In this document: piece by piece, positions 45,913 to 53,910 of the stretch
How positions within the stretch are numbered: the stretch's first letter is position 1
Layout: every line of letters begins with the position of its first letter
DNA from: Microvirga pudoricolor
GTDB taxonomy: Bacteria > Pseudomonadota > Alphaproteobacteria > Rhizobiales > Beijerinckiaceae
Direction: 5' to 3'
DNA: 64,000 bases
Assembly (NCBI RefSeq): GCF_016892705.1
Contig: NZ_JAFEMB010000001.1
Coordinates: forward strand, 124,001-188,000
Translations under genes and position numbers: made by a program
The notes under the pieces: model-generated
The model's input: the letters and a program-made list of their open reading frames with translations, nothing else
The model's database searches: none
Told to the model about the DNA's origin: nothing

Positions 45913-47538
45913 ATGAAGCCGTCCGCCTACGATATCGACCTCGACAAGAACCCTGCCAATTTCCAGGCCCTGTCTCCCCTCACCTTCCTGGAGAGGGCCG
46001 CAAGCGTGCACCCGGACCGGACGGCGATCCTTCACGGGTCTCTTCGGCGAAGCTACCGGGACTTCTACGCCCGATCCCGGCGGCTTGCATCCGCCCTGGC
46101 GGAGCGAGGCATCGGGCATGGGGACACGGTCTCGGCGGTGCTGCCGAATACTCCGGCCATGCTGGAATGCCATTACGGCGTGCCGATGGCGGGTGCGGTT
46201 CTCAACACCCTCAATACGCGCCTCGACGCCCGTGTCATCGCCTTCTCGCTGGACCATTGTGACGCCAAGGTTCTGATCACGGACCGGGAGTTCTCGGAAG
46301 TTGTGAAGGAGGCGCTTGGCCTGTGTCGCGTCAAGCCGATGGTCATCGACTATGACGACCCCGAATATGTCGGCCCGGGCGAGCGACTCGGCACGTTGGA
46401 ATACGAGCAGTTCCTGGCCGACGGCGATCCCGGCTTCGCATGGAACCTGCCGGCGGACGAGTGGGATGCCATCACCCTCAATTACACATCCGGCACCACG
46501 GGCGATCCCAAAGGCGTCGTCTATCACCACCGGGGCGCCTATCTTCTGGCCCTCGGCAACATCGTCACCAGCGGCATGGGCCAGCATCCGGTCTACCTCT
46601 GGACGCTGCCCATGTTCCACTGCAACGGATGGTGCTTCCCCTGGTCCCTCTCCATCGTGGCGGGCACGCATGTATGCCTGCGCGCCGTTCGCGCCAAGCC
46701 GATCTACGACGCGGTTGCCGATCATGGAGTCACGCATCTCTGCGGCGCCCCGATCGTCATGTCGACGCTCCTGGCCGCGCCGGAGAAGCGGGATTTCAGC
46801 CAGACGGTCAAGTTCATGACCGCCGCAGCCCCTCCCCCCGAGGCCGTCCTGGCCGCCATGAAGGAGGCCGGGTTCGACGTCACTCATCTCTATGGCCTAA
46901 CCGAGGTCTACGGACCTGCGGTCGTCAACGAGTGGCATGACGATTGGAACAACCTGCCGCCCGCCGAATATGCGGCCAGGAAGGCGCGACAGGGCGTGCG
47001 CTATCCCGTCCTCGAGGCTCTGGACGTGCTCGATCCCCAGACCATGGTCCCCGTCCCGGCCGACGGCGCGACGCTAGGCGAGGTCATGTTCCGGGGCAAC
47101 GTTGTCATGAAGGGGTATCTGAAAAACCCAGTCGCCACCGCCAAGGCCTTCGAGGGCGGATGGTTCCATTCGGGCGATCTCGGCGTGAAGTATCCGGACG
47201 GCTATCTCCAGCTCAAGGACCGGTCCAAGGATATCATCATCTCAGGGGGCGAGAACATCTCATCCATCGAGGTCGAGGATGCCCTTTATAAGCATCCCGC
47301 CGTGCAGGCGGCCGCCGTGGTGGCCATGCCCGACGACAAGTGGGGCGAGACGCCCTGCGCCTTCGTGGAGCTGAAGCCCGGCGCTGAGGCGACGGTGGAG
47401 ACCATCATCGCCTGGTGCCGCCAGCATCTCGCAGCCTTCAAATGTCCTCGCGCCGTCGTCTTCACCGAGCTGCCGAAGACTTCGACCGGCAAAATCCAGA
47501 AGTTCCTCCTCAGGGAGCTGGCTCGGGAGCGGGACTGA
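45913..47538 (+). CDS. Acyl-CoA synthetase (AMP-forming, fatty-acid/DmdB-like)
   Basis: The 541-aa enzyme is an ANL-superfamily ligase that activates a carboxylic acid to its acyl-CoA through an acyl-adenylate. Core motifs: A3 LNYTSGTTGDPKGVVYHHRG, A5 HLYGLTEVYGP, A7 GGWFHSGDLGVKYPDGYLQL, A8 KDRSKDIIISGGENISSIEV, and the catalytic C-terminal Lys in KTSTGKIQKFLLR. The LNTLNTRLDA stretch is typical of the medium-chain/DmdB-like group. Substrate is unknown. It is convergent, with only 6 bp, to the crotonase-fold gene, with which it may share acyl-CoA metabolism. Confidence 0.9.
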   Translation: MKPSAYDIDLDKNPANFQALSPLTFLERAASVHPDRTAILHGSLRRSYRDFYARSRRLASALAERGIGHGDTVSAVLPNTPAMLECHYGVPMAGAVLNTLNTRLDARVIAFSLDHCDAKVLITDREFSEVVKEALGLCRVKPMVIDYDDPEYVGPGERLGTLEYEQFLADGDPGFAWNLPADEWDAITLNYTSGTTGDPKGVVYHHRGAYLLALGNIVTSGMGQHPVYLWTLPMFHCNGWCFPWSLSIVAGTHVCLRAVRAKPIYDAVADHGVTHLCGAPIVMSTLLAAPEKRDFSQTVKFMTAAAPPPEAVLAAMKEAGFDVTHLYGLTEVYGPAVVNEWHDDWNNLPPAEYAARKARQGVRYPVLEALDVLDPQTMVPVPADGATLGEVMFRGNVVMKGYLKNPVATAKAFEGGWFHSGDLGVKYPDGYLQLKDRSKDIIISGGENISSIEVEDALYKHPAVQAAAVVAMPDDKWGETPCAFVELKPGAEATVETIIAWCRQHLAAFKCPRAVVFTELPKTSTGKIQKFLLRELARERD

Positions 47539-47544
47539 CTTCCT

Positions 47545-48345
47545 CTACCGGCCCTTCCAGGTCGGCTTTCTCTTGGCGATGAAGGCGTCGATGCCTTCCG
47601 CCGCATCCTCTACCATCATGTTGCAGGCCATGACGTCACCGGCATATCGGTAAGCGTCTTCGAGCCCCATCGAGCGCTGTCGTCCGAACATGGCCTTGCC
47701 GGTACGAATCGCCACGGGGCTCTTCGAGCAGATATCGGCTGTGAGCGAAGCCACGGCGGCATCGAGCTCTCCATCCGGAGCCACCCGGCTGACGAGGCCA
47801 TGGGAGAGGGCTTCGGAGGCCGAAATGAAGCGCCCCGTCACCAGCATATCGAAAGCCTGCTTGGGAGCCACGTTGCGCGACAAGGCCACGGCCGGGGTGG
47901 AGCAGAACAGTCCCACATTGATACCCGAGACGGCGAAACTGGCGCTCTCTGCGGCCACCGCGAGGTCGCAGGTAGCCACCAATTGGCAGCCCGCCGCCGT
48001 CGCCATGCCATGGACCCGAGCGATGACGGGAACCGGGCACGACACGATGCTCTGCATGACCCGGCTACAGCGGGCGAACAGGTCCTCATAATAGTCCTGG
48101 CGCGGATTGGCACGCATCTGCTTGAGATCGTGCCCAGCGCAAAAGGCCTTTCCGGCTCCCGCGATCACCACGCAGCGCGCCGCCGGGTCGTCGGCGATAC
48201 CGTCCAAGGCTTCCTGGAGGGCGGCCAGCATCTCCTCCGACAGGGCATTGAACTGGCCTGGACGGTTCAGGGTGAGCGTGACCACGCCTCCTGCGTCGTT
48301 GCGCAGCAGGATCGGCTCGACCGGATGGGTTTGGGCTAGGCTCAT
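47545..48345 (-). CDS. Enoyl-CoA hydratase/isomerase family protein, ECHDC3-like
   Basis: The 266-aa crotonase-fold protein has the oxyanion-hole motifs CVVIAGAGKAFCAGHDLKQM and IARVHGMATAAGCQLVATCD. In classical enoyl-CoA hydratase two catalytic glutamates are needed; here the first is Gln (AAGCQL) and the second position falls in SGINVGLFCSTPAVALSR without Glu. This pattern is shared with the ECHDC3-like subgroup, whose reaction is uncertain. It may be a thioesterase, isomerase or non-catalytic CoA-binding protein rather than a hydratase. It is convergent with the acyl-CoA synthetase. Confidence 0.85.
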   Translation of the reverse strand: MSLAQTHPVEPILLRNDAGGVVTLTLNRPGQFNALSEEMLAALQEALDGIADDPAARCVVIAGAGKAFCAGHDLKQMRANPRQDYYEDLFARCSRVMQSIVSCPVPVIARVHGMATAAGCQLVATCDLAVAAESASFAVSGINVGLFCSTPAVALSRNVAPKQAFDMLVTGRFISASEALSHGLVSRVAPDGELDAAVASLTADICSKSPVAIRTGKAMFGRQRSMGLEDAYRYAGDVMACNMMVEDAAEGIDAFIAKRKPTWKGR

Positions 48346-48486
48346 GGGCGGCCTCCATCGCGAGGGCTGGTTCCCTAGACTCTAGGACAGGTTACGGTTC
48401 GGCGCCAACCTGACTATGGTAGCCTCCAGATCCCGGAATGAGGCTCGGCCGTTCCCGATGCCTCCGCGACAAGGACCGATATACCC

Positions 48487-49059
48487 GTGAGCTCGCATCC
48501 CATCAGCCGCTTCGACGTCCCCGCTCTGAAGGACCTGCCGGACGATATCCGATCGCGCATCGAGGCCGTTCAGGAGAAGTCCGGCTTCATTCCGAACGTA
48601 TTCCTCACCCTGGCCCGCCGGCCGGACGAATTCCGAGCCTTCTTCGCCTATCACGACGCGTTAATGGAAAAACCCGGCAATCTCACCAAGGCGGAGCGCG
48701 AGATGATCGTGGTCGCGACGAGCGCCGCCAACGAGTGCCAGTACTGCGTCATCGCTCACGGCGCGATCCTTCGCATTCGAGCCAAAAATCCGCTGGTGGC
48801 TGATCAGATCGCCGTCAATTACCGCAAGGCCGATATCACGGACCGTCAGAAGGCGATGCTGGCCTTCGCCATGGAAGTCGCCTTGCACTCTCAGGCCGTG
48901 AACGATGCCGATCTGGCAGACTTGAGAGAGCACGGCTTCAGCGACGACGACATCTGGGACATCGCCGCGATCGCGGCTTTCTTCGGCATGTCCAACCGTC
49001 TGGCCAACGTCACCAACATGAGGCCGAACGACGAATTCTATATGATGGGACGCGGCTGA
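48487..49059 (+). CDS. AhpD-like peroxidase-related protein (carboxymuconolactone decarboxylase family)
   Basis: The 190-aa all-helical cytosolic protein belongs to the AhpD/CMD family. The redox Cys-X-X-Cys and catalytic His are in NECQYCVIAHGAI, preceded by KAEREMIVVATSAA. Members of the longer 'peroxidase-related' subgroup are thought to use these residues to reduce hydroperoxides. Translation starts at GTG 48487. It is divergent from the crotonase-fold gene, with 141 bp between. A strong terminator follows. Confidence 0.87.
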   Translation: MSSHPISRFDVPALKDLPDDIRSRIEAVQEKSGFIPNVFLTLARRPDEFRAFFAYHDALMEKPGNLTKAEREMIVVATSAANECQYCVIAHGAILRIRAKNPLVADQIAVNYRKADITDRQKAMLAFAMEVALHSQAVNDADLADLREHGFSDDDIWDIAAIAAFFGMSNRLANVTNMRPNDEFYMMGRG

Positions 49060-49093
49060 TCCGCCGCACCTGAAGGTGAGCTGGGATCGGGGC

Positions 49094-49124
49094 GCCGGAG
49101 CGGGAGTTCCCGCTCCGGCCGTTT
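49094..49124. terminator. Strong intrinsic terminator
   Basis: GCCGGAGCGGGA and TCCCGCTCCGGC form a near-perfect stem of at least 11 bp with a 4-base AGTT loop, followed by CGTTTT. It lies between the convergent AhpD-like and deaminase genes and should mainly stop the rightward transcript. Confidence 0.88.
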
Positions 49125-49128
49125 TCGG

Positions 49129-49611
49129 CTAGTAGGGAACGCGATCAGCTTTATTCTTGTACTTCTTCCAGACTTCGACGGCTTCAGGCTGCATGATCTG
49201 CACGCAGGTGATGGATCTCTCGGAGATCGGCTTGCGCAGTTCGCCGTAGATCATCGAGTCGTCGAAATCGCCGTATTCCAGCGCATCGGCGTTAGTCGAC
49301 GCGTAGTAGACCTTCTCGATACCGGCCCAATAGGCCGCCGCCATGCACATCGGACAGGGCTCGGCGCTGGTATAGAGAACCGCTCCGGGGAGCTTGAAGC
49401 TTCCCGCCTTCTTGCAGGCGTTGCGGATCGCTTCGATTTCGCCATGCCAGGTCGGATCGTTCTCCGCCACGACGCGGTTTGCGCCTTCCCCGATGATTTC
49501 GCCGTCTCGAACGATCACGGTTCCGAAGACGCCGCCGGCGCTCTCAATGAGTGACGTCTTCTCGGACAGGGCGATGGCCCGCGTCATGAATTTCTTGTCG
49601 TCTTCGTTCAT
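49129..49611 (-). CDS. Guanine-deaminase-like nucleobase/nucleoside deaminase
   Basis: The 160-aa enzyme is a cytidine-deaminase-fold hydrolase with zinc ligands in TWHGEIEAIRNA and EPCPMCMAAAYWAG. The segment around FDDSMIYGEL and the late KPISERSI region resemble bacterial guanine deaminase (GuaD), which turns guanine into xanthine. The usual HAE motif is HGE here, a minor change. Related substrates such as isocytosine or modified purines cannot be excluded. It is cytosolic, with GAGG upstream of the ATG, and apparently monocistronic. Confidence 0.85.
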   Translation of the reverse strand: MNEDDKKFMTRAIALSEKTSLIESAGGVFGTVIVRDGEIIGEGANRVVAENDPTWHGEIEAIRNACKKAGSFKLPGAVLYTSAEPCPMCMAAAYWAGIEKVYYASTNADALEYGDFDDSMIYGELRKPISERSITCVQIMQPEAVEVWKKYKNKADRVPY

Positions 49612-49668
49612 ATGACCTCCTCTGGAACTCTCACTCTGTTTAGGACGCGTCCCACGATCGTTCGTCGA

Positions 49669-50679
49669 TCATGGATGGTAGAGAAACGTGAAGACGGCGA
49701 TCTCGATCGCGTAGAGAGCCAGCACCACGGCGAGCCCCGTGGCCTCGGCCTGCGCACGATTGCTCGGCGACGGCCTCAGCCACCACCCGAGACCCGAGAC
49801 GGCAAGCGCCATCAGGGGCCATGACACGAGTGCGACGCTGAGGGCGTTCCCGATGAAGGTGGCAACGGCCAATGGCAGGGATGCCAGGTAGGGACTGAGA
49901 AACCGTATTTCCAGCATGACCACCGGAAATAGGACCAGGAGCACCAGCATGGTCTGCTTCCAAGCCGGGGGCGAGTCGCTGCCGGCGCCTGGGAACCACG
50001 CCGCAAAGCCGCTTTGCATCCGGCGGCTTTCCCATGTCGACGTTTCCCGGTCCACTTGAGCCAACAAAGCTTTCCGCTCGTCGGACTCGATCCAGGCGTC
50101 GAGTTCTGCCGGCGTCGCGAAGCGGACAAGGGTTGTCCAATACGGCACGTCCTGGGATACCGGTGCCTGGATCAGCGTGCCCATATATCCTGGGAAAGAC
50201 GCCTGCGCGGATTGGATGGCCTGCGCGAAGGCTTGAAACCGACCTTCGCCGCCGGGTTGCACGGTCGTGGTGACGACCTCCGTTACGAAGGATGTGGCGT
50301 GATAATCCGGCGCCGCCTCCTCCACGATATCCGGGTTGTCGCGGGAGAGCAGGGGCAACAACTCCGCGAAGAGGGCGGCACGCTCGCCTCCAGTGCGCCA
50401 TGCCTGCAAGTCAGCACTAGACTTGAAGCGCTGCGCGACTTGCCATTCGGGCGAGCCCGAATAGATCGGGATCATTTCGATGCTGACGAACCCTGCCGCG
50501 CCAGTGGCGGCCCGGCTCAGTTTCGCCTGCCAGCCCGCGAAGGTCTGAGGTGAGGCCTCGGCGAGGATAAAGCGGCTGGTAATCGCGCTGACGCCGGCCG
50601 AGGTGAAATTTTTGCCAGCGGGTGACGGCTTTCCCACAGTTGTGGAGGACGCAGTGTCGGCATGGGAGGCGCTCTGCAT
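49669..50679 (-). CDS. Tandem ABM-domain protein with C-terminal membrane helices
   Basis: The 336-aa protein holds two antibiotic-biosynthesis-monooxygenase (ABM) ferredoxin-like domains in tandem (about residues 25-110 and 125-210), each ending in a Trp-containing helix (SADLQAWRTGGERAAL; PAELDAWIESDERKAL), followed by three membrane helices (about residues 245-335). ABM domains normally dimerise, so this fusion makes an internal dimer facing the cytosol on a membrane anchor. The reaction is unknown; heme or quinol oxygenation is possible by family analogy. ATG 50679 was chosen over 50739. Confidence 0.8.
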   Translation of the reverse strand: MQSASHADTASSTTVGKPSPAGKNFTSAGVSAITSRFILAEASPQTFAGWQAKLSRAATGAAGFVSIEMIPIYSGSPEWQVAQRFKSSADLQAWRTGGERAALFAELLPLLSRDNPDIVEEAAPDYHATSFVTEVVTTTVQPGGEGRFQAFAQAIQSAQASFPGYMGTLIQAPVSQDVPYWTTLVRFATPAELDAWIESDERKALLAQVDRETSTWESRRMQSGFAAWFPGAGSDSPPAWKQTMLVLLVLFPVVMLEIRFLSPYLASLPLAVATFIGNALSVALVSWPLMALAVSGLGWWLRPSPSNRAQAEATGLAVVLALYAIEIAVFTFLYHP

Positions 50680-50862
50680 CCGAAATCCATTATCTAATGA
50701 TAAAGCTCCCGTAGCATGCGCAGACAGAGCTGGAAACACTTAGGCCTTCGGCACTTTCGTCTAAGGACAGGCGAGAACGGGCAACTGCGCTTTCTCAGCC
50801 GTTTGGAACAAGACGGGCACCCGCAAGTTCGCTTGACGGGCATCGGTCAGGAAGCGAACGCA

Positions 50863-51015
50863 ATGAACACGCGTGCTTGGATCATTTTAGGCGTCATCGG
50901 TATTGCTGTCGCCGGCTTCTACGTCGCCTTGTACTCGACTCATCTGAGCCCAAGTCAAGCTCCCGCCAACAACCCGAATACCGCCCCGATCACGCGGCAA
51001 TCACCCAGCCAATAG
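50863..51015 (+). CDS. Small single-pass membrane protein (50 aa)
   Basis: This 50-residue protein has a short cytosolic start (MNTRAW), one membrane helix (about residues 6-26, IILGVIGIAVAGFYVALYS) and a Pro/Asn/Ser-rich tail, presumably periplasmic. A good ribosome-binding sequence (AGGAAG) lies eight bases before the ATG. No family is recognised. It is divergent from the ABM-domain gene, 184 bp away. Confidence 0.6.
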   Translation: MNTRAWIILGVIGIAVAGFYVALYSTHLSPSQAPANNPNTAPITRQSPSQ

Positions 51016-51129
51016 GCTCCTAGCGGACACGTTCAGGGTCTGACTGTCTCTTTCGCAACGGAGTGAATGTATTGGCAGCGATCCGAATGTCGCTTTCGGA
51101 ACGATTGCCGTAGCCCAACCCCCGCCCTT

Positions 51130-51157
51130 CATATATAATACGTATATGAATCATATA
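51130..51157. promoter_or_regulatory. Overlapping inverted repeats and -10 box before the parD-like gene
   Basis: Three half-sites CATATA, TATATG, CATATA are spaced by 7 and 3 bases, so two inverted repeats share the middle half-site; the right one, TATATG-AAT-CATATA, is perfect. A consensus -10 box TATAAT lies at 51134-51139, inside the repeats. The parD-like gene starts 12 bp downstream. This is the expected layout for an auto-repressed operon. Confidence 0.65.
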
Positions 51158-51168
51158 TAGGGTGAGCG

Positions 51169-51381
51169 ATGGGTATCGTGAACATTGAGGACGACCTGCA
51201 CGACCAGCTTCGCAGGGCGAGCAAGGTCTCCTTTCGGTCGATCAATGCGCAGGCGGCTTACTGGATCAAACTCGGCATGCTCTGCGAGACCAATCCTGGC
51301 CTCAACTTTCAGGAGATCGTCGAGCGCGAGTTGCGGGCAGCCGGCGTGAGGGCTCGGCCATTGATCGAGAGCGAGGCGTGA
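51169..51381 (+). CDS. ParD-like antitoxin-type DNA-binding protein
   Basis: The 70-aa protein resembles the ParD_like family of ribbon-helix-helix proteins: an N-terminal strand (GIVNIEDDLHDQLRRAS) and a helix with FRSINAQAAYWIKLGMLC, followed by a C-terminal helix (NFQEIVERELRAAG). Such proteins bind palindromic operators as dimers and neutralise a partner toxin through their C-terminus. Here the partner position is taken by a methionine aminopeptidase, whose GTG start overlaps this stop. The palindromic repeats just upstream are the likely auto-regulatory operator. Confidence 0.8.
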   Translation: MGIVNIEDDLHDQLRRASKVSFRSINAQAAYWIKLGMLCETNPGLNFQEIVERELRAAGVRARPLIESEA

Positions 51382-52169
51382 CCAAGCAGCCCTCGGAGCT
51401 TGTGCTGCTGGCGGAAGCCGGCCGCTTGCTCGCTTCCGTCTTTGACATGCTGGATCGAACGTCCCTTGCCGGCTTGTCGACCCTCCAGGTCAACGACATG
51501 GTCGAGCGCTTCATCGTGCAGGACCTCAAGGCACGGCCCGCGAGCAAAGGCCAGTACGGGTACGGCTTCGTGCTGAACGCGTCGGTGAACGATGTTGTCT
51601 GCCACGGGGTGCCATCGGCCACCGCCGTTCTCAAGGAGGGCGACATCGTCAATTTCGATATCACGCTCGAAAAGAATGGCTTCATCGCGGACTCCAGCAA
51701 GACTTATCTCGTGGGGCAGGTGAAGCCGGCCGCTAGGCGCCTCGTGCTGGCCGCTTATGAGGCCCTGTGGAAGGGCATTCGCATGGTTCGGCCGGGCGCG
51801 CAGCTGGGCGATGTCGGCTGGGCCATAGAGCGGTATGCCAAACAGAGCGGCTATTCCGTCGTGCGCGAGTTTTGCGGCCACGGGATCGGGCGGGAGATGC
51901 ATGAGGAGCCGCAAGTCCTGCATTACGGCAAGCCGGGGACCGGGCTTCTCCTCCGCGAGGGAATGGTCTTCACGATCGAGCCGATGTTCAATAAGGGAAG
52001 GCGCAGCGTCAGAACCGAAGCCGATGGATGGACCGTCGTGACGACCGACGGTTCATTGTCCGCACAGTTCGAGCATACCGTCGCCGTGACGGCATCGGGC
52101 TTCTCGGTACTCACGCTCCGCTCCGACGAGGTCGGTTCACGCGCGAGCCGGCAGATCCGAACGCTTTGA
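51378..52169 (+). CDS. map: Type I methionine aminopeptidase paired with ParD-like protein
   Basis: The 263-aa enzyme removes N-terminal methionine from new proteins. All metal ligands are visible: His in DVVCHGVPS, Asp in VNFDITLEKNGFIADSSKTY (two), His in FCGHGIGREMHEEP, Glu in FTIEPMFN and Glu in AQFEHTVAVT. It lacks a zinc-finger extension. Translation starts at GTG 51378, overlapping the ParD-like stop, so the pair is coupled. Bacteria usually have a housekeeping map elsewhere; this copy is probably an accessory paralogue. Its 3' end overlaps the convergent amidoligase gene by 33 bp. Confidence 0.9.
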   Translation: MTKQPSELVLLAEAGRLLASVFDMLDRTSLAGLSTLQVNDMVERFIVQDLKARPASKGQYGYGFVLNASVNDVVCHGVPSATAVLKEGDIVNFDITLEKNGFIADSSKTYLVGQVKPAARRLVLAAYEALWKGIRMVRPGAQLGDVGWAIERYAKQSGYSVVREFCGHGIGREMHEEPQVLHYGKPGTGLLLREGMVFTIEPMFNKGRRSVRTEADGWTVVTTDGSLSAQFEHTVAVTASGFSVLTLRSDEVGSRASRQIRTL

Positions 52170-53102
52170 AGCGGACGCATTCGACTCCACCAACCTGTCC
52201 CGATCCATCGCCAAGCGCTCCACGTGCAACCACCGTTGCCAGTCGGGCAGCATGTTCCAGCCCGGACGGCCGAGGTGAGCCACCGGCAAACGGTAGTGGA
52301 ACACCGGCCGGGGACCGATCTTCTCGTGCGGGAGAACCGAGCGAACCCGATCGCCGTCGAGATGGGCTAGCAGTGGCAGGAGGTCGAGGGATCGCTTACG
52401 GGTCGGATTGGCTAGGAGATAGTCGTTCGTGAAGCCTTGGATGTCGGGCCAGTAGTCCGGGTCCAGTACGCGGCGGCGGTAGGTTGCCGGATAGCGCGGA
52501 GGCAACAGAAGTCCTAACCGCACGCTTCGCCCCGCGGTCGCGTCGCGAAGCTCATCCTCGAGAAGGAGAAACGCCTTAAAGTATCGCACCAGCGTTTGTG
52601 CATCGAGCTCCGGCGGATCGATGTTGAAATGGAGCCCGAGAGTATCCCACAGCATGGCTCCTCGCCCCCGTGCGCCAGCCTCCTGAAGGGCTCGGACGAC
52701 CTGATCGACCGGCTCCAGCTGGTCCATTGGCAGGGGGTTAAGCACGAGTTCACGCGGGACGACGGGCGCCACCATGGTCCCAAGCCAAGCCGCGACGCGT
52801 GGAGGCAGCGTCAAACCGAGATTGCGGTGCCGCTGAGGGTGAACGTGCCGCAAATCAGTTTCGACCCGCAGGGATCCGATCCCTCTCGCCTCGACCCGGT
52901 AGGCATGCGGATCCTCAGCGTGACGGGTGCCACCGAATACCCGCGCCAGAGCATCGGCGGCTACGCGCGCGCTCGGCCCCATGAACTCGATCTCGACGCC
53001 GACCCGTCGCGGGCGGCCATCGACCGTCATCAAAGGGAACCCAGGCGGTATCAGGTCTTCAGACGAAAGGATGTCAGCGTCGACCGCCGCGTCGATCCGC
53101 AT
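52137..53102 (-). CDS. Putative amidoligase (Amidoligase_2 family)
   Basis: The 321-aa cytosolic protein has the start RRVGVEIEFMGPSARVAADAL typical of the Amidoligase_2 family, a glutamine-synthetase-like fold predicted to form amide bonds between amino groups and carboxylates, with ATP. Other recognisable stretches are LRVETDLRHVHPQ, MLWDTLGLHFNIDPPE and PDIQGFTNDYLLANPTRKRS, where acidic, Arg and His residues could bind metal and ATP. The product is unknown. The start overlaps the DUF4112 gene by 29 bp, so they are translated together; the stop overlaps the MetAP gene on the other strand. Confidence 0.8.
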   Translation of the reverse strand: MRIDAAVDADILSSEDLIPPGFPLMTVDGRPRRVGVEIEFMGPSARVAADALARVFGGTRHAEDPHAYRVEARGIGSLRVETDLRHVHPQRHRNLGLTLPPRVAAWLGTMVAPVVPRELVLNPLPMDQLEPVDQVVRALQEAGARGRGAMLWDTLGLHFNIDPPELDAQTLVRYFKAFLLLEDELRDATAGRSVRLGLLLPPRYPATYRRRVLDPDYWPDIQGFTNDYLLANPTRKRSLDLLPLLAHLDGDRVRSVLPHEKIGPRPVFHYRLPVAHLGRPGWNMLPDWQRWLHVERLAMDRDRLVESNASASKRSDLPARA

Positions 53103-53502
53103 GATCGTCTCCCATCCGTAAAGGGTGGGTCCTGTCCAAGTGTTGTCGCAACAGGCTCATATTGCGCAAATTGGAGCGGTAAAACACGTCCGCCATCCAA
53201 CCCACGACCGGAACTGCGCTGATGACGAAGTCAATGCCGACGTTCCGAACCATTTTCATGATCGTCGAAGCAGGGACGCCAAGTCGATGAGCCTCCCAGA
53301 TCAGGTAGGCGGACATACCCTTCGAGGTGAGCAATCCGAATCCCGGCACTAGGTTCAGAATGGCGTCGGCGCCGAAGCGGATGTTGGTGCCTGGCACCCG
53401 GAGAGCGCTGTCGAGCAGGCGCGCGAGGGTGTCCAGGCGCGCACGGGTCCCCTGAGCGCGGGATGACGGATCGAAGGAAGATGCGTAGGAAAAAGTCGCC
53501 AT
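53074..53502 (-). CDS. DUF4112 membrane protein
   Basis: The 142-aa protein has the DUF4112 pattern: LDTLARLLDSALRVPGTNIR, FGADAILNLVPGFG, SAYLIWEAHRLGVPASTIMK and MVRNVGIDFVISAVPVVGWM, followed by FYRSNLRNMSLLRQHL. Two hydrophobic segments (about residues 45-65 and 88-108) probably enter the membrane. Function is unknown. It is translationally coupled to the amidoligase downstream. Confidence 0.85.
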   Translation of the reverse strand: MATFSYASSFDPSSRAQGTRARLDTLARLLDSALRVPGTNIRFGADAILNLVPGFGLLTSKGMSAYLIWEAHRLGVPASTIMKMVRNVGIDFVISAVPVVGWMADVFYRSNLRNMSLLRQHLDRTHPLRMGDDHADRRGGRR

Positions 53503-53777
53503 GGTCGCCTCCCAGATGCGGAGCGACGGCTCCTCAGGTGAGAGAGTCCGACATCGCAGCCTCTAGGAAGGCTGCCAGAGGGACCCGGACCCCGATGGAT
53601 CACAAATGGGGTCGATGGCTCGCGCCCGCAAGGACCCTTTGCCTCCGTCGATGTCCCGACCGATAACCCTCCTCCCCGTTCAGCTCTCGCTCATGTTCCA
53701 CGCATCATAATCCCAACATCGACAGCCTTGGAAAGCGCTTGTCGATGGGGATCCGATCGGAGATGTCCACCGGATAT

Positions 53778-53790
53778 GGACCTTAGGTCC
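53778..53790. repeat. Small palindrome GGACC-TTA-GGTCC
   Basis: A perfect 5-bp inverted repeat with a 3-base spacer, 27 bp before a possible small peptide gene. It could be an operator. Apart from this and the small frame at 53817, I see nothing in the gap 53503-53910. Confidence 0.3.
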
Positions 53791-53816
53791 GGATTTTGGT
53801 GTCATGTGAGGAAGAA

Positions 53817-53903
53817 ATGCCGACTGTGTTGTTCGATGTGCTGCCTTTGATCGGAGCGGTCTCCGTTTTCCTGGCGATCTGCTCCCTGGAAGCGTCGGCC
53901 TGA
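53817..53903 (+). CDS. Candidate 28-aa hydrophobic peptide
   Basis: A short frame (MPTVLFDVLPLIGAVSVFLA, then ICSLEASA) starts with ATG preceded by an excellent ribosome-binding sequence GAGGAAG five bases upstream. Most residues form one hydrophobic helix, so the product would be a tiny membrane peptide. It ends 7 bp before the convergent lysozyme stop. The evidence is the ribosome-binding site and composition only. Confidence 0.35.
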   Translation: MPTVLFDVLPLIGAVSVFLAICSLEASA

Positions 53904-53910
53904 GGGATGG

